64,000 nucleotides of DNA from Rhea pennata (GCF_028389875.1 NC_084666.1:33326308-33390307), one strand, 5' to 3'; positions 1-13,703 are shown, counted from the first letter of the stretch. Notes: generated by a model not told the origin, from the sequence alone. Numbers and translations are program-made.

Positions 1-435
1 CAGTGTGGAAGTTCAGAGGTGACTGCGTATTTTGTGAGTCTGAACAATAGTAGCTGTCGTTTCAGTATCAGTCTTGCAGTATGCAGCAAAAATGTGGCAG
101 TGAAGGTCTTCTCTATTAACTGGACTGTTTATGAAGTTTGATCAGGCAATCTTGAGGCTCATAATTGTAGTATCAGGCATGTGAAATCTGAATGTGCTGT
201 CTAAAACACAGATAAGGCAAGGTAACAGTTTGGGATTGCCTTCCATTTTAAGACAGAGAATAGTGAAGAGAAAAGTAATATTTCACATAAAATAAACATT
301 GTTCTCCCACCTAGTAGGTTACCACTTGACTGAAGGTTGTAGGTTTATCCAGTCAGCGCTCATGAACTGTTACGGACAGTCAGTTTCTAAAAGTATTCTT
401 CTTCCTTCTCCCCATAGAAAAGCAGAGAAAAAGAA

Positions 436-459
436 GATCATGATCATGATCATGATCAT
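436..459. repeat. (GATCAT)4 palindromic microsatellite
   Basis: Four perfect tandem copies of GATCAT. Because GATC and ATGATCAT are self-complementary, the array is nearly palindromic and could form a hairpin. It lies in unannotated AT-rich DNA and no function is implied. Confidence 0.9.
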
Positions 460-562
460 TGTACATTAATGTAATAGCATACAAAGTGATGTGTGTTTGC
501 AAGTTCAGAGAACTTCATTGGCATTGTAACTTTACTGGCATGACGTGTTGTAAATGCATTGC

Positions 563-592
563 CATGTCAGCAAAGAGCATGTCAGCAAAGAG
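563..592. repeat. 15-bp perfect tandem duplication
   Basis: The unit CATGTCAGCAAAGAG occurs twice head to tail with no mismatch, so the duplication looks recent or was homogenised by slippage. Confidence 0.9.
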
Positions 593-1989
593 CCTATCCA
601 AAGCTAAATCACAGTGCTTCCAGAAGTACTCGGGGTTTTGTCCCATTAGTTCACTTTTCCATTATTGCCAGTTTATGGTTCAGTAGCAGCTTGCTATGTA
701 TTAAGATGTTGGTTTGTCCACCTAATAATACTTTTTTTTGAAGCGTTACTTTGTTTCCCATAAGAAGTATATTCTCATAACTACAGTATTTAAATGAATA
801 AAAATACTTTTCAAATAATCTAAACAGGATGTAATAGATCAGCATGATTGTGTTTATGAAGGTTGAAAACATAATTATCTTTTTTTTTTTATCACATATA
901 GTGCCATTTCTAGATTTCATCCACCCTTTCTCACACCTTACTACTATGGCCAAGCATTTGCTAATGTTCACATTCTAAACAGCCTTGTGGAGCTCAGAAG
1001 TGATATCTCTATTTTGCAGTTGCAAACTAAAAAGAATAAATGATGTGTCTTTAGGTCAGGAAAATGAAAAAAAAAAAGTTTCCTAAGTAGGGCTAAGCAG
1101 ATAGTATGTTTGCTGATGCTACTAGAAACTCTATTTAGGCAGAATGGATAGTGAGCTTTTGCAACATTTTCAGTGAATCCAGCAGTTTGAACATTTTCTA
1201 TTTTAGAGGAAATGTAGTAAAAGTAATTATTTCAAATACACCTCTGAAACATTTTACTTGAAATTCCTTCTATTCTAGGTTGTGATTTTCTGGGAAAAAA
1301 AGCAGTTCAATGAAATTGACATTAATTAGTGAACATTTTCATGTCATCAAACTTTCATTTTCTTACTGAAATTTCTCTCAAATTACAAATCTATATTTGA
1401 GTCTCCTTTTACTGCCTGAACCCAAATTCCATCTTTTTGCTCTCAGTAGAAATATCTCTTTGTGGATGTCTATAGTTCCTTTATGGTTTCTTTCATCTTA
1501 ATCTCTTTACAATTTATCTGCATTTAATATTTTTTTTCCATTGATGTAAGCAGTAACAGGGCTATAGAGGTATTCAGAAAGCTCTGCTGTCAGATAGTTA
1601 GGGTCTATAGCACTGAGTTAATAAACTCCGCTTTTCAGTAAGGTTAATTTACTTAAACTAAGGACTGCTCACTCACAGGTATTCTGCTTCTGCAGCCAGC
1701 TTGATCAAAACTAATTGTAAGAACTTTATATATGGTGTTTCATCATGGTACCCAGAAGTGTTGAATCAGGATATCTTTTGTACTTCCATATACATTAAGA
1801 TTCTTTCTCACTCTTCACACATAAACTTTTCATCTGCTTCTCAGTACGTTCCTGTTGCTCTTTAGAAGTAATCAGTCCCATGGATATTTCATGGGTCAGA
1901 AAGTACATTTTACAGTGCGGTAGTTCTTTCTGAAACACAAGAAATACTGTATATATCAGAAAATAGAACCAGCTTAATGGTCAACTGAG

Positions 1990-2005
1990 TTTTTTTTTTT
2001 TTTTT
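1990..2005. repeat. T16 homopolymer
   Basis: Pure run of 16 T. It is the only pure T run of this size in the window; the other T-rich tracts are interrupted. Confidence 0.95.
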
Positions 2006-2545
2006 ACTACTGTTCTTATATTTTAGGGAAATTTTAGATGGAAAGAAAATGGAACTTTTATTCACATATTTTAACAAGGAAGAGTCTAAGGCTCTCATTA
2101 ATCAGCCTAGCATCAATAATATCACAATAGGGATACTACAATATTGCAATAAACGTTGTTTTATATATTTTGTAAATAATAAGGACTTTATGTAATCCCA
2201 GTTCCTAATATCTCTTCTCCAAACTATTCCATAGCATATATGTTTGATTTAATATCTTTATTTCGTTAAACAGCTGAATATGCATTTAACTTTGCACAAT
2301 GCCTATATGGCTGAAAACATAATGCAGCATGACAATATCAGGTCTTACTAGCTCTTAGATGTTAACTGTTCATCAGATTCAAGTTTTCTTAAAATATTAG
2401 CACTCTTTGTGATGATTCCTTGAGTCCTTTTTCAAGTCTCCTGGATCTGTAATCCCCTAGTAATTTATTCCTACAGATTTTAGCATCTAGCAGAATGCTG
2501 AAAGATTGCTAATTAGGAATACATTTTTAAGGCAAGATTATCTAC

Positions 2546-2983
2546 TGAAGGGATTGATTGCACGGACTCCTGACAGGTTCTGATCAGAAGACGTTTATCC
2601 ATATCAGAAGGCAAAATATATATGTCGATACAGTAAGCACGAGTCGTGCACGCGACATACACAGCGCAGCGATTGGGTATACAGCGACAAGCACGCGCTC
2701 CAGCTACTAAAGCGATTGGTTATGTCCCTTGCTACAATTTTCTCACAGGCAGACACCACGGTTATCTGCTTGGCTCATATTCTGCATTCTTGTTCTGTGT
2801 TTCTCACAGCACACCTGCCTCTAGTCTCGGTTGAAGGACGGGTCGCCTAGTTCAGTGTCTAACAAACCCCACAATCTACCTATTCGGGTTCGCAAGATAG
2901 CTTCCCATTTTTACCAGGGTCTTCGTGGGAAACATTTGTTGTTGGGATTGCAAGGGTTCTTTCTAGCACCAGCTGTTGTAACA
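2546..2983 (-). mobile_element. probable solo LTR of an avian endogenous retrovirus
   Basis: A segment of about 430 bp that is clearly richer in GC and CpG than its flanks. Read on the minus strand it begins TGTTACAACAGC (2983 downward) and ends in CA near 2546 or 2555. It has an LTR promoter layout in the right order: two CCAAT boxes (GATTGG on + at 2714-2719 and 2671-2676), a TATA-like stretch (2614-2623), then GATAAACG (2594-2599), a one-base variant of a poly(A) signal about 20 bp past the TATA box. This compact TATA-to-poly(A)-signal spacing resembles avian alpharetrovirus-type LTRs. I see no primer-binding site, polypurine tract or gag/pol/env sequence beside it, so it is probably a solo LTR. 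I could not find a clean target-site duplication, and the family is not identified. Confidence 0.65.
2614..2623 (-). promoter_or_regulatory. TATA-like box of the LTR
   Basis: A run of TA dinucleotides on the minus strand. It sits about 50 and 90 bp downstream (minus-strand sense) of two CCAAT boxes, as expected for an LTR U3 promoter. Whether it is active is unknown. Confidence 0.5.
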
Positions 2984-4973
2984 AGAAGTTAGAAGAGATT
3001 ACGTAGCTGCTACCCACCACTGTACCTTATTCTGAGACTTAAATCCTTGAATCCAATCACAGAACACTCCACTAGTTTTTCTTACCAGATCATGCCTGCC
3101 ATTATTATCTTCTCTCTCTTTAAAAACACTGTATCTGTAAGTGAATAACTATCTTACTTTGGAAAGTTTGTATTGTTTGTCATATAATACTACAGCTTGC
3201 AAAAATGTTTGTTCAGGTGTATTTTTGCCACTGAGTAAAGACCGATTTAAAAGATCAGTAAAATGGGACAATGTTACAATGCCACTGAACACAATGTGTT
3301 TACTGTACTGATAAATGGTCAATATATTCATCCAAGTGAATGTAAGATTTGTTTGACTTGCTTTCCTTTTCTTTACTTGCTTTAACCTAAATATTTAATG
3401 TTCTGGGATCTGCAGATATGAGGCTTAGTGCCAAGTTTGGCAATGCAGCAACTGTGGATGAGAACTTAGAAAGCCAAAGAGAGCTATGTATATAAATTAA
3501 TGTCAGGATAAGTTGTAATAATCAATCGATTTTCTTTTTCCTTTTGCTTCAGTGCTTGATCCAGCATCTGCTGTATCCTGTAACAGAAGAGGTTTTTTTA
3601 AAGAGCATTGTATGTTCAGTATTATTTGAAAATCAATACTGTTGCACAATTGTGTTATGTTAACACACAGTTGGGTTATTCTGTTATCAGTCCACTCTCT
3701 CACTTGGCTCATGCTAAATTGGAAGAATTAACAGTGTTCACTGTTGTTGCTGAAAATCCTATATGTGTAAACATACAACTAAAATGCACCTTAAAAAAGA
3801 TCAACATCTTCTTCACATGTTCCCATGGGGTATATTAAGCTTATACCTGCAGAAGTAGTAAGCATAAATAGGCACTTGTACAAGAATCATGGAGAGGAAG
3901 AAAACTCCTTACTGTTTTCATCTGCTTACTCTCCATTTGCCTTCTATAATCTTCAACGTGGTTTGAGTCTTCACAAGTTGAGGAGAATGATGATGCAAGA
4001 TTTCCCTAGCTTTGAAAGTGCCAACACTAGTAGGACTATTACATTTTTGTGTGTCATTTGCTCTTACTGTGGTTTTTATCTCGAGAAATTCCATGGAAAA
4101 AAGAACTCAACTGTAGTTTAGGACTTCTGGAGGGATGGGAACTCTCCAGTAAAATTCTCCTCACATAACCATCACTATGAATAGCAGGATTTCTAAGAGA
4201 TCCTTTAAGCGATACATGTGAAAATGATGTTTATCAAAATGGCTTCATATTCAGTGTTATGAAATTAAAAATTTCAGTGCAGATTCTAGAGCCTGGTTGA
4301 GAACTGAGAATAAGTGAAAAGAGAGGGGCAGTGGGGGAAACTGTGCTAACATATGACCTCTGACTCAGCTCTTCTGGATTTTGCAGCTTTTCTATGACCT
4401 GTGTGGATCTGTGCATGCACCTTTTGTGGGACTTAATCTCATTCCTTTTTCACAAAAGAATCAGAACAAATGCTGCTGAACTGTGTAGAAAATTTTGCAA
4501 TGTTAAGCTTTTCTGTGTTTCTGTTTCTGCTTTGGAAATATTCTAGCAAGGATGCCATGGCTCAAATTAAAATATTGGATATAGAGAAAAGAAATTAAAC
4601 AACTTATGTGAAATCAGTATCCGGGTATTTTACAAGAAATATAGCTTTTCTGTTTTTTCCTCTCAGGTGATTGTAGGCTTTGCATGTCAGGAAAACTCCT
4701 AAGGATAGTTTGTTACTAGAATGAAAATCATTACTGTAATATAGGAGATACAAGCAGAAATGGTCTTTTGCCTACCTAACTCATTCTATTTGTAGAATCA
4801 GTTTTAATGAGATCAGCTAAAGAACTGTTGCTTATACAATCTGCATTTCAGTGAAGTGACCAAAGCAAAACTGATGACTCCTTCTAATTTTTAGCAAGTC
4901 TTCAATCACGAAAATTATCATCAGACTATATTGTATATTTATTAAAACTCTTTTCCAAGAGCTTAACTTTGTG
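2984..4973. other. AT-rich non-coding DNA, no gene seen
   Basis: Only short open frames (up to 98 codons, 3825-4121 on +) with no known domain or splice context that I can support. No clear repeat family was recognised. Confidence 0.7.
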
Positions 4974-5140
4974 CCATTTTCTATTCTTTTTACAGCTGGT
5001 GTCATGAAAATGAACAAGCAAAACATTAGTGTCTCAGATACTTGGTAAATTATTGTGAATAATAATGTGCAACTCTAACCTTTTCAGTATTCGCGATTTT
5101 GATCAAGCATGCGTGCCACTTACATCTGCTTACAACTCCA
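4974..5140. repeat. old diverged repeat, copy 1 (rearranged)
   Basis: Segment A1 (about 4974-5086) aligns directly with 5704-5828 at roughly 70% over its better part. Segment B1 (5095-5140) matches 5634-5679 in inverted orientation, 37 of 46 positions by eye with no gap. On the minus strand, copy 2 runs A-B-C; here B lies on the other side of A and is flipped. The family is not recognised. Differences in B fall mostly on first and second codon positions of the apparent frame, which argues against coding constraint. Confidence 0.55.
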
Positions 5141-5599
5141 GTATCCCATACAGTGGAAAAGAGATCATCATCAAATCACCACTGGAAATAGTAAATGATC
5201 AATGTGATATGGCTGCTGTGGTATCAAGTTTCATAAAGCACCAGACTGCATGTAATGATATCCTTAGAATCCCTAAGATCTCATGCATGTTCTTAGGAAA
5301 ACAAAAAATTGTCAAAGGAATTCCTGTATATATGTACTCCTGACAGTACAAAATTAGGAAGTTGCCAAGTCTAGTTCCTGTTATCACAAGAAAGTACACT
5401 ACTTAATCCTTTTGAAGTTGTACCTTTGAATGAAAGAGGCTTTTTGCTTCAGAGTGTCCATTTAAATGCTGTTATAGAATCAGTCCTTTGATGATTTAAA
5501 ACCTTCTTCTGATTTTCAAGACTGCTTTTATTTATGGCCAGTTTATACCTACTTATTCTTATGCCAGAATTATTTTAGTTTAACTAATTCTTCTGCTAT

Positions 5600-5828
5600 G
5601 CTCCTCTTTTCTCTGATGTATTAAAAGCCTTTGTGGAGCTGTAAGCAAAGAGAAGTGACATGCATACTCGATCAAAATCCAGAATTATGTATGGCATAAT
5701 GTCATGCCACTTTCTTTTCTTGCCACAGCCAGTGTCACCGAAATGAAACATTAGAATATAACATCTTTGATATTCAGTGAATAATTGTGATTTACAGTGC
5801 ACAACTTATGTTTTTGTGTCCTTTCAGG
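5600..5828. repeat. old diverged repeat, copy 2
   Basis: Partner of the repeat at 4974-5140. A2 (about 5704-5828) is a direct copy of A1. B2 (5634-5679) is an inverted copy of B1. A further short match just before B2, around 5622-5636, pairs with sequence near 4940-4960, so on the minus strand the order A-B-C is continuous here. A 68-codon minus-strand frame (5596-5802) crosses it but has no recognisable domain. Confidence 0.55.
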
Positions 5829-8800
5829 TTCTTATTTGCCTGACTTAAAAAGCAAAACTCCTTTTGTAAGGAAGGCTGAGAATATTTCTTCTACCTTTTC
5901 TTTCTCTACAGAACTGAAAGTCTCTTATTAAAGTAATCTACAGATCATTAATACTTCCATGTCTCTACTGAAAAGATCTCACATGAGGTGTTTTGAGAAA
6001 GACAGGCAATTTTCAGAGTTTTTGCTGCATTGCTGGCTCATAAATATTCAGTGACTAATAGACAGAAATTCTTTCTGCTTTCCTCAGTCCGTGAACTCGA
6101 AGCCAATACTAGGTTTGGGCCACTAATAAAGAATGGCTTATCTATTAGTGCCAGCTCAGATCTTGACTTTCATATCATTGTATATCTCCTATTCTGTTTC
6201 TCTATTTTTTAGTCACTCTCTTCTTGTAAAATACTCTCATTCTTCGATGTTAATGATAGCTTCCAACTTTATGTCAATGGCAAAATTAGTTAACACACTT
6301 TTCCTACTTCAACCAAGTTTGCTAATGAATCTGTTCAATAGTAATCACTCTAAACGAGACCATAAGGAAACGGTCTGTTAATTTCTTGTTAAGAGACAGC
6401 TCAGTTCTCAATACAAATAGCTGACTTCTGTCTCCTCTCTTCAAAGCCTCAGCTGAACCTCATTATCTCTCTGGAAGTCTAACTTCCAAGGTTCACAATA
6501 TGAATACTTGAGATCCAGATAAAATAGTTTTAGACAAATAAAATGTAGTGAATTGGATTTACCTAAACAAAACAAAACAAAAAAATTAGAATGCTAGTCT
6601 GGTGTGATTCTCCCTGGTAAATACCTTGCATTTTCATTCCACTGTCTTCTATGTCCTCAAAATAAATTCAGCACACATGATACCACTACTGTTTGAATAG
6701 TAGTATTTAAAGCAATTACTAGTAGACCCATGAGGAAGGAATCATGGAACTACCTTGAAGGAGAGGAAGATGTTTTTGCTGAAGATGTGTCAGGTGTGCA
6801 CAGAGCTTGGTGGACCAAGCATCCTCTGAAATATCACACTGCATCATCTCCGGTTTTGATTCAGTCAGGCTTATTGGTAATGCTGCTCCGCCTCATTTTC
6901 AGGAATCAAACTTCAAGTACTAAATTTTTCCGCTGAATATTTGGTACTGCAGTTGCAATCTTGTATATCTGTATAGATCACAAATGCTATTTTAGAAATG
7001 GTGAATTGGCTCATCTTAGATTGCTCAGCAGTGTAGACTCAATCAAAACTGGCAGCTACAGCAACAAAAATCCAGTAGCTGCTAATCTTTCTCTGATTCA
7101 CTGTAATTACATGCATCCTTCAAGGTGTGGCCAGACATAATTCATTACTATGCTAGCTTAACTTAAAGCACCTTTCTTACGTGAGCTCGTTTTCTAGTTA
7201 AACTGTGAATAAAAGGACTTACAAATCTGATTTTTTTCCATGTTCATGTTATGTGATTAGGGATTTATAGGACCTTTGCAATTCATTTTATACCTGAGGA
7301 GAGTCTGTATGTACCTGATGATAAACAATTTTTCTTACCTTTCTATGAGGCAGTACAGTGATGCAATTTATCAAGCTTAAAAGTCACAGTTAATTTTAGT
7401 ATTGCTTGCTTGCTGTGCTGTAGATTCTTATGTTACATAACAGAGCTAGTTAAGGTGCTGAAAGCAAATTCTTTTCTGCTCTTATTTAAAACATCATTCC
7501 ATCAAAATATGTTGGTAAAAATGAAAACTTCTCAGGGTAGGAAAAATATTTCTGTTCTAAAAGGACTTAAAACAGAATTTTATTTTTTATTTTACTTGTT
7601 ATCTGTTAAGGTTTTCTCCTTAAAATATTCTTTCCCACCTTTAAATGGATTTTGCTTTGTCTGTCAGCTGTTTCACATACCCTTGTTCATCTTTAAGGCT
7701 CCAGTTTGTAAGGCTTCCTAGTATAAATGATGAAGAATGTTAAAGATTGAGTGAATATTGTTTTCCCAGGCTTCTATAAGAGACACGTGTCATGCAAAAC
7801 TAGTAACATACCAGCTCCAAAGTTTGAGGCCATGTAACAAAACTGAATGGAATGAGTAGAATAAAATAAACATATGACAAATCTGAAGGATGTAGTGTTC
7901 TGTGTATATATAGGAGAATGAGGATTGGTGGGGAAAGGGTGGGGACAGTATCACATCTGTCTTTGCTGTAATATACTGGTGCAATTTACAGGCACCTATA
8001 AGATATTTCCAAAAATTCTCACACCTTTTCAGTATAAACTGTAATGATAAATGGATATATTGTAACCAACTCCAGTATGTGATTTTTTAATTGATATGTA
8101 TAATATTCAGACAATCATTTGACATATATATGCTACTATAGTATGAATTGTACATGTGCGCTTTGATATTTTGGGGATATAATTAGTATATTTGAATGGT
8201 CAGATACTCAAAGAGCTGTATTCGTTTGCACAATTTGGAAGGCTTAGCAACAGCTGTTTGTTCATAAAAGTACCTGACATCAGCAGGCATTCCCACTACT
8301 CAATTTCATGCACCTTATTTATCCAGATGAATTACCTTGTTTTCCCCACTTCTCAGTAGCTAGAGACACTGTAGTAGAGGGTGATTCTGGATCCTCAAGT
8401 TGTTCATTTTCTCTTCCTTTGTTTAAAAACTGAGGGAGCCTAGGAGGACAAGTATCTAGTTTAGCTGACTACGGTGGTAACTACATTTGTAATAATTCTC
8501 AGTCATATTAACTATTTAAACAACTCCAAACTAAATGTCAGTGGAAATGCTGTCATTGTGTCATTAACCACTATTTGTGATTGCAATACTATTTTTGAAA
8601 TCAAATGCAAAAAACATTTTTGATGACATGAGTTCACTTGTCTTACATTTCTTTAAGTCTTCAAATTAAACCATTGGTATAGTTCTATTTCAAGTGGTAC
8701 AGGTTTGGATGGACCAGATTTTCACCTGACATTAGTATTAATGCACATAAAGTAGACTCAGAAACAAGATATTTAGGAATCCGAAGCCCCATCATCTATC

Positions 8801-11800
8801 AAAAAGAACTACAGATAATAAAAATTAGAGAACATTGAGGCAGATCATCTTTAAGTCTGCTAGTTCATCTATTTTTCCTGTTTGTCTTCAGGCTTTCAGC
8901 TCTGAAGGGCAAATATTGCTTCTTGTTTATGTTTTGTATGGTGCTGAGGTATCATGCTTAATTAAACAAAAACAAACACTAAATAATTGATAGCATTGCC
9001 ATCTGGGTAAACATGCCATCAGCTGTGATAGTTGTTGGAATTCCAAATTATTCCTGCCAATCAAAAAAACTAAGAGTAGAATTACTACACTATTTGTTAG
9101 CAAAAGAATGTATTGTAAAAATGAACAATCACAGCATTTAAAAGTGGCATTAGCGGGTGTTTCTCAGGCCTAGGAAATATTTACCTTAACCAACTATATG
9201 CGAAACGAAGAGTATAGGCAGACTACAGGCTATGTACATGCTCCTGATGTCTGCGTAGATAACTAGAATGCAGCAAAGCATATGGACCCAGGAAGCAGGC
9301 AAATGTTATTTTATGGAGACTCTGTACTAATAAATAGATAAATAAAAAAAATAAAATAGGAAACTAGAATTCAAGCCACTCTCTTCTTTCTAAATAAAGA
9401 ATTTTTTGATGAGAAGGAACCTAATAGTTGTGCCTATTCTGCACAGCACATATGCTTTGTAGGAAGCCTCATAATCATTGGGTTTCCTAGCCTGCCAAGG
9501 AGAGACTGGAGAATCACCAGAGACTGTGCCATCAGCATAATTGATACGTCTGCTTAATTATATATATTAAAGACCAAAATTTAAACTCAGGCTAACTTTA
9601 TTATTAGAGAAAATATAGTGCTTCTTCTGCAGTTCTCTTAAAATGTCAAGCATTCTGGACTGAAAGCACACTGTTTTGTACAAGACAGTAGAGTATTTTA
9701 ATATGTCTACCAATATCAGGATTATGTGTGTTAGAGAAGAAGCAACAAGACATTGCCAATGAGTTGCATTCTTTTTACACATTCAGCATTATTTTATGAC
9801 TTTTCTAGCCCTGTTGAGTCAATGAGATGAAAATTAAAGAAATATTGATCACTACACAAAAGAGCTATTAAGACCAGTTTTCTGCTTCTAATGGGTTATG
9901 TAAAGCTGTTGAGAAGCAGCACTGAACACTTGTGAACAAACAAAAAGTGACAGGAAGGTTTCCATTTCAAATATATTTTTCCTTTTGGACATAATGCTAA
10001 AAAATTGGCAGTGAAAAAATATAGAAGTATTCCAAATTCCACAGACTGCTTGGTTGGCACATTCCCTGGAGCATGCTTTAAAGGTTTAACTTTGTATAGC
10101 TGTCATGTGGGAGGTGGGCTAAAGATTTGCTACTAAATCAGAGCCCATGTTTGAACAGGTCCTTAGGACTGTTATTTAAACATAATATAAAAGCATAAGA
10201 TGTATATATGGGAGGAAAAAGGAGTGATACAAATATTTTGCATAAATTTTAAAAAGTTAATTTGATTCAAATATTTTAAAGAATCGATCTACCGAAAGTA
10301 ATAAATACCAAAAGGTAACTGAAAGGGAATTCTTCAGAAAATTCAAGAAACAATATTTAGAATTGACCTAATAGCTAAGAGTGTTTGCACCAGAAGCCTA
10401 TTTATAAGCATCATATTCTCCTGATCCCCTGAGTATGATAATTTAGTACCACATGTCAAAAAAAGTCTGCTCTAGACCCAATACAGTGCATAGGGGCTAA
10501 CTGGGCTCCTATCAAACTAGTGAGTTTCATTCAATCTTACTTCATGTATCCCTACTGAGTACATATTAATCTGCTGATTTATCACCTCTGTAATAACCTT
10601 CACATCATCCAGTGAATTAATCAGGAGATGAATTAAATATTTCAATAGCATATGTCCAATAAAGGTAGAATGATTTCCCCCTTCTAATTATAATATTTAA
10701 TTTTGTTCGTACCATTCTTCAGCAGCTGTAGTTGTAGGCCTGGGTTTTTTTTAAGTTTAATTTTCTTTCTTGTCTGTAACCTCTTCACCTTTAAGTGATC
10801 TTTTATTTCTCATGAAAACAGCTGACAAAACTATTTTTCAGTTCAGAACTTTTTCATAATTACAATTTTGGCCTCAAGGGGAAAACTGTATACCTCATCA
10901 AATTGTGGGTTTTGCAACTCAGTAGCTTTAACAGCTCTTCATACCACTTGCAGCTATTGTAATTTAATTTGAATATCAGAAAACCCTCACCTTCTAAGTT
11001 CTGGCAGAGTTCTGTTCAAACTGAAGCTTACCATATGATGTGTAATCATCTTGTAAACCAGTCCTGTAGTTTCTTGTCAAGTGTTTATTTCTGCTCCAAT
11101 CTTTACATCTCCCTAGCCATTCATTCATTCGCTTCTACCCATCCACTTCTTCATCCATCTGGATCTACCAGCTTCTATTTACCCATATAAAATCCACTGG
11201 CAATTTATTTCTTAGACTTGCAGAAACATTACAGTGCAATTCAGGAATGCTCCTCAGTAGTGCAGCAGCGATTGTGAAAATTTGAGACATTTCCTGGCTC
11301 CAAGCTCAGGAACTCTGTGAAAGAAAATCCTTCTAAAGCAGAAACATACCAATAGGTTAAGGATTTCTGGTTTGCTCTTAAACACAAAGAATTATTATAA
11401 AACCTGGGGAGTCCTATGTTGTATTAAGTGATCTATACATTAAAATCTTAAAGTAAACCATACCAAAGAACATGAATATATCCCAATACCACCTAGAATA
11501 AGATTTTCCTGGTTAAGTGATCCAAGGCTTCCTTGAAGCTTGTGGGTTTCAGTGTGCTTTGCAGAAGCTTGTCTAAATATCAAAGCTCTAGGAAAGTTAC
11601 TCTTGATCAATAGTCAGAGGCCAAAGTTATATAGTAAGAATGTAGCTAAAAATAGGATCTGCCTCCACCCTTCTTTGCTTACACTCAGGTCATATACTGA
11701 GATGTGAAGAATAACTACTGTAAAGTGAGAGCAATGCACAGATCAGCAGAAACATAATTGGAGACATGTAAAAAAGTAAGCTTTTTAAACAAGAAGCTGC

Positions 11801-13600
11801 CAACATAACTGTAGTGAAATATATGTGAAGTACGTTTGTGGATTGAGTGGGTTGTTTTGTTTAAAGCTTGTTTTCTAGGTTGAACACCAGCAGTCACAAC
11901 CAAGTCTTCAGATAGAGTAAACCTCCTGTCCACTATTACAAACTTCTACTGTATTCTTTCTTGATCAGAGTTGAAATAAGATGAGATATTCAAGAGGTTA
12001 ATAGCATAGGGATGGCCTTGTGCCTCAGTGGAGTAAGTTTTGGGCATTCTATATCTATTGCAAACCTATCTTTCAGCAGAAAGAAAGACTATTGGTCCAG
12101 AAAACTAGGCAAGTTGAAAGTGAGGGCAATCCACTTTAGGAGTTTGTTCTGGGAATGCTGACTTTAACCTCTCAGTGTCTTACCTTACAGAAAGGCCAAG
12201 TGAACGTTCACCTACAACAGGCAAGCTGTGCAATTGAATCACTGTTATCCTGATAATCACTTTAAAACCAGAATTCATCAAAATGGGCTAACCAAGCATC
12301 TACCTAGCCCAATATCTGTCCTCCCTCCCCTTCTTCCCCCCGACAATGAAATAATCAGATGCTAAAGAAGAGTAAAAATATGGCTGAGATTTTTTTGTAC
12401 TTTCACTAAGTGCACTGTGAGCCAAGCTACTTTTGTTTTGAACCTGGTCCTCATTATCTTCAGTTGATTCTGTGTAATTCTCTAATTAAAAGAGTATGAA
12501 CAATACTTATCCACTTATAAATAATTTTGCAGCCCTTCAAAAACTCTCTTTTTTTCCATATTTTGGAGCATGTCAAAAAGCACTGGTCTATACACACACT
12601 CATGGATAATTTCTTGCCATTTTCAGAACTTACTACTGTCTGCTTTTTGGTTTTCAGTCCTTTATGGAAGGTCTTGTCAAAATTCTTTTGACCATGCAAG
12701 TAAGCTAAACCAAATGGACCATCTTTATCCAAATGTTTATTAAATCTTTCAAAGAACTCAGGATATTTTAAAGGCAAGACTTCTCTTTAGAGAAGGAATT
12801 TTGATTCTTTTTAACTAGATAGTATTTATCCCCATATCTATTGATTTTACCATTTATTTTATACTCTAAATAAATTTACCTCATATTTGTAGACCTATGG
12901 TTCAAAGTCTCTCTCACTGAGCTTTAATAAATAGCTTCATATTTGTCAAATACATATCTCCAGTGCTGAGACACTTCAGAGAGACATTATATTCTACCAT
13001 AGTAATTAATGTATAGAGTTGACTCAAATTCTGAGAGACAATTCTGACATTTTTTGCTGTTTATTGTGTCAATTTGTTCCATAACCTTTGCTGCAAATGA
13101 AGGTTCTGACATGAAAGCTGCCTAATTTATTCCATAGCATACATTGATTCAAAAATTAATTTAGCTTCTTTTTAGCGCAGTCTTCTGATCACTCTTTTTA
13201 TATCTGAATTACCAATTGTCTCTGCAGATAGCTTATTCTCTTTTCTACATTCTCTTCTTGCTGCTTTTGGAAGGCCAGAAGAAATCTTAGAACACAGAAG
13301 CTAGCATATTTTTTTGCACATATAAGAATGAAAAATGTAAATGCAGGTATATTTATTCACCCCACAATTTATTAACAATATAAGCAGTATTTCCTTCAGC
13401 TTGTCCCAGCCCAAAATTACTTCCACTTTATCCGAAATAGCTTTCCACAGTCTTGTTTCCTGCCTTTTTTGTATTTTTTTGCAATTATTAATACATCTAC
13501 AAAAAAATTATTAAGGTAAAGCTGATTAAGGTTTATTGAGAGTTTGCTGTGTCCTTGCTTTCTTTATAACAAAAACATTATAAAATTTTGAAATGGTGTA
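5829..13600. other. AT-rich non-coding desert, no gene seen
   Basis: No recognised mobile element, RNA gene or conserved domain. Open frames are short; the largest are 103 codons at 7410-7721 (+) and 105 codons at 12460-12777 (-), neither recognised. A G-rich stretch lies at about 7928-7944, an A/T-rich simple run near 9325-9358 and loose CATC-type repeats near 11118-11160. Confidence 0.7.
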
Positions 13601-13609
13601 GAATCCTAC

Positions 13610-13675
13610 CTAATATTAAATAAAATTAATATTAATATATCAATATTAAAATTATTTATATTAAAAATATAAAAA
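13610..13675. repeat. AT-only low-complexity patch
   Basis: About 65 bases built from TAATATTAAA-like words with almost no C or G. It is a simple low-complexity patch with no other signal. Confidence 0.85.
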
Positions 13676-13703
13676 GCCATGTTTATTTTTTCTGTGTGGA
13701 TCA

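Larger units (their letters stand above)
1..2545. other. AT-rich non-coding DNA, no gene seen
   Basis: Open frames here are 60-106 codons, lie on both strands and show no recognisable domain. The stretch holds a (GATCAT)4 run at 436-459, a 15-bp tandem duplication at 563-592, an A-rich run near 1068 and a T16 tract at 1990-2005. It reads as intergenic or intronic sequence. Confidence 0.75.

Noticed and set aside
12460..12777. 105-codon minus-strand frame considered as a transposase remnant
   Set aside because: No catalytic motif or terminal inverted repeats were found.
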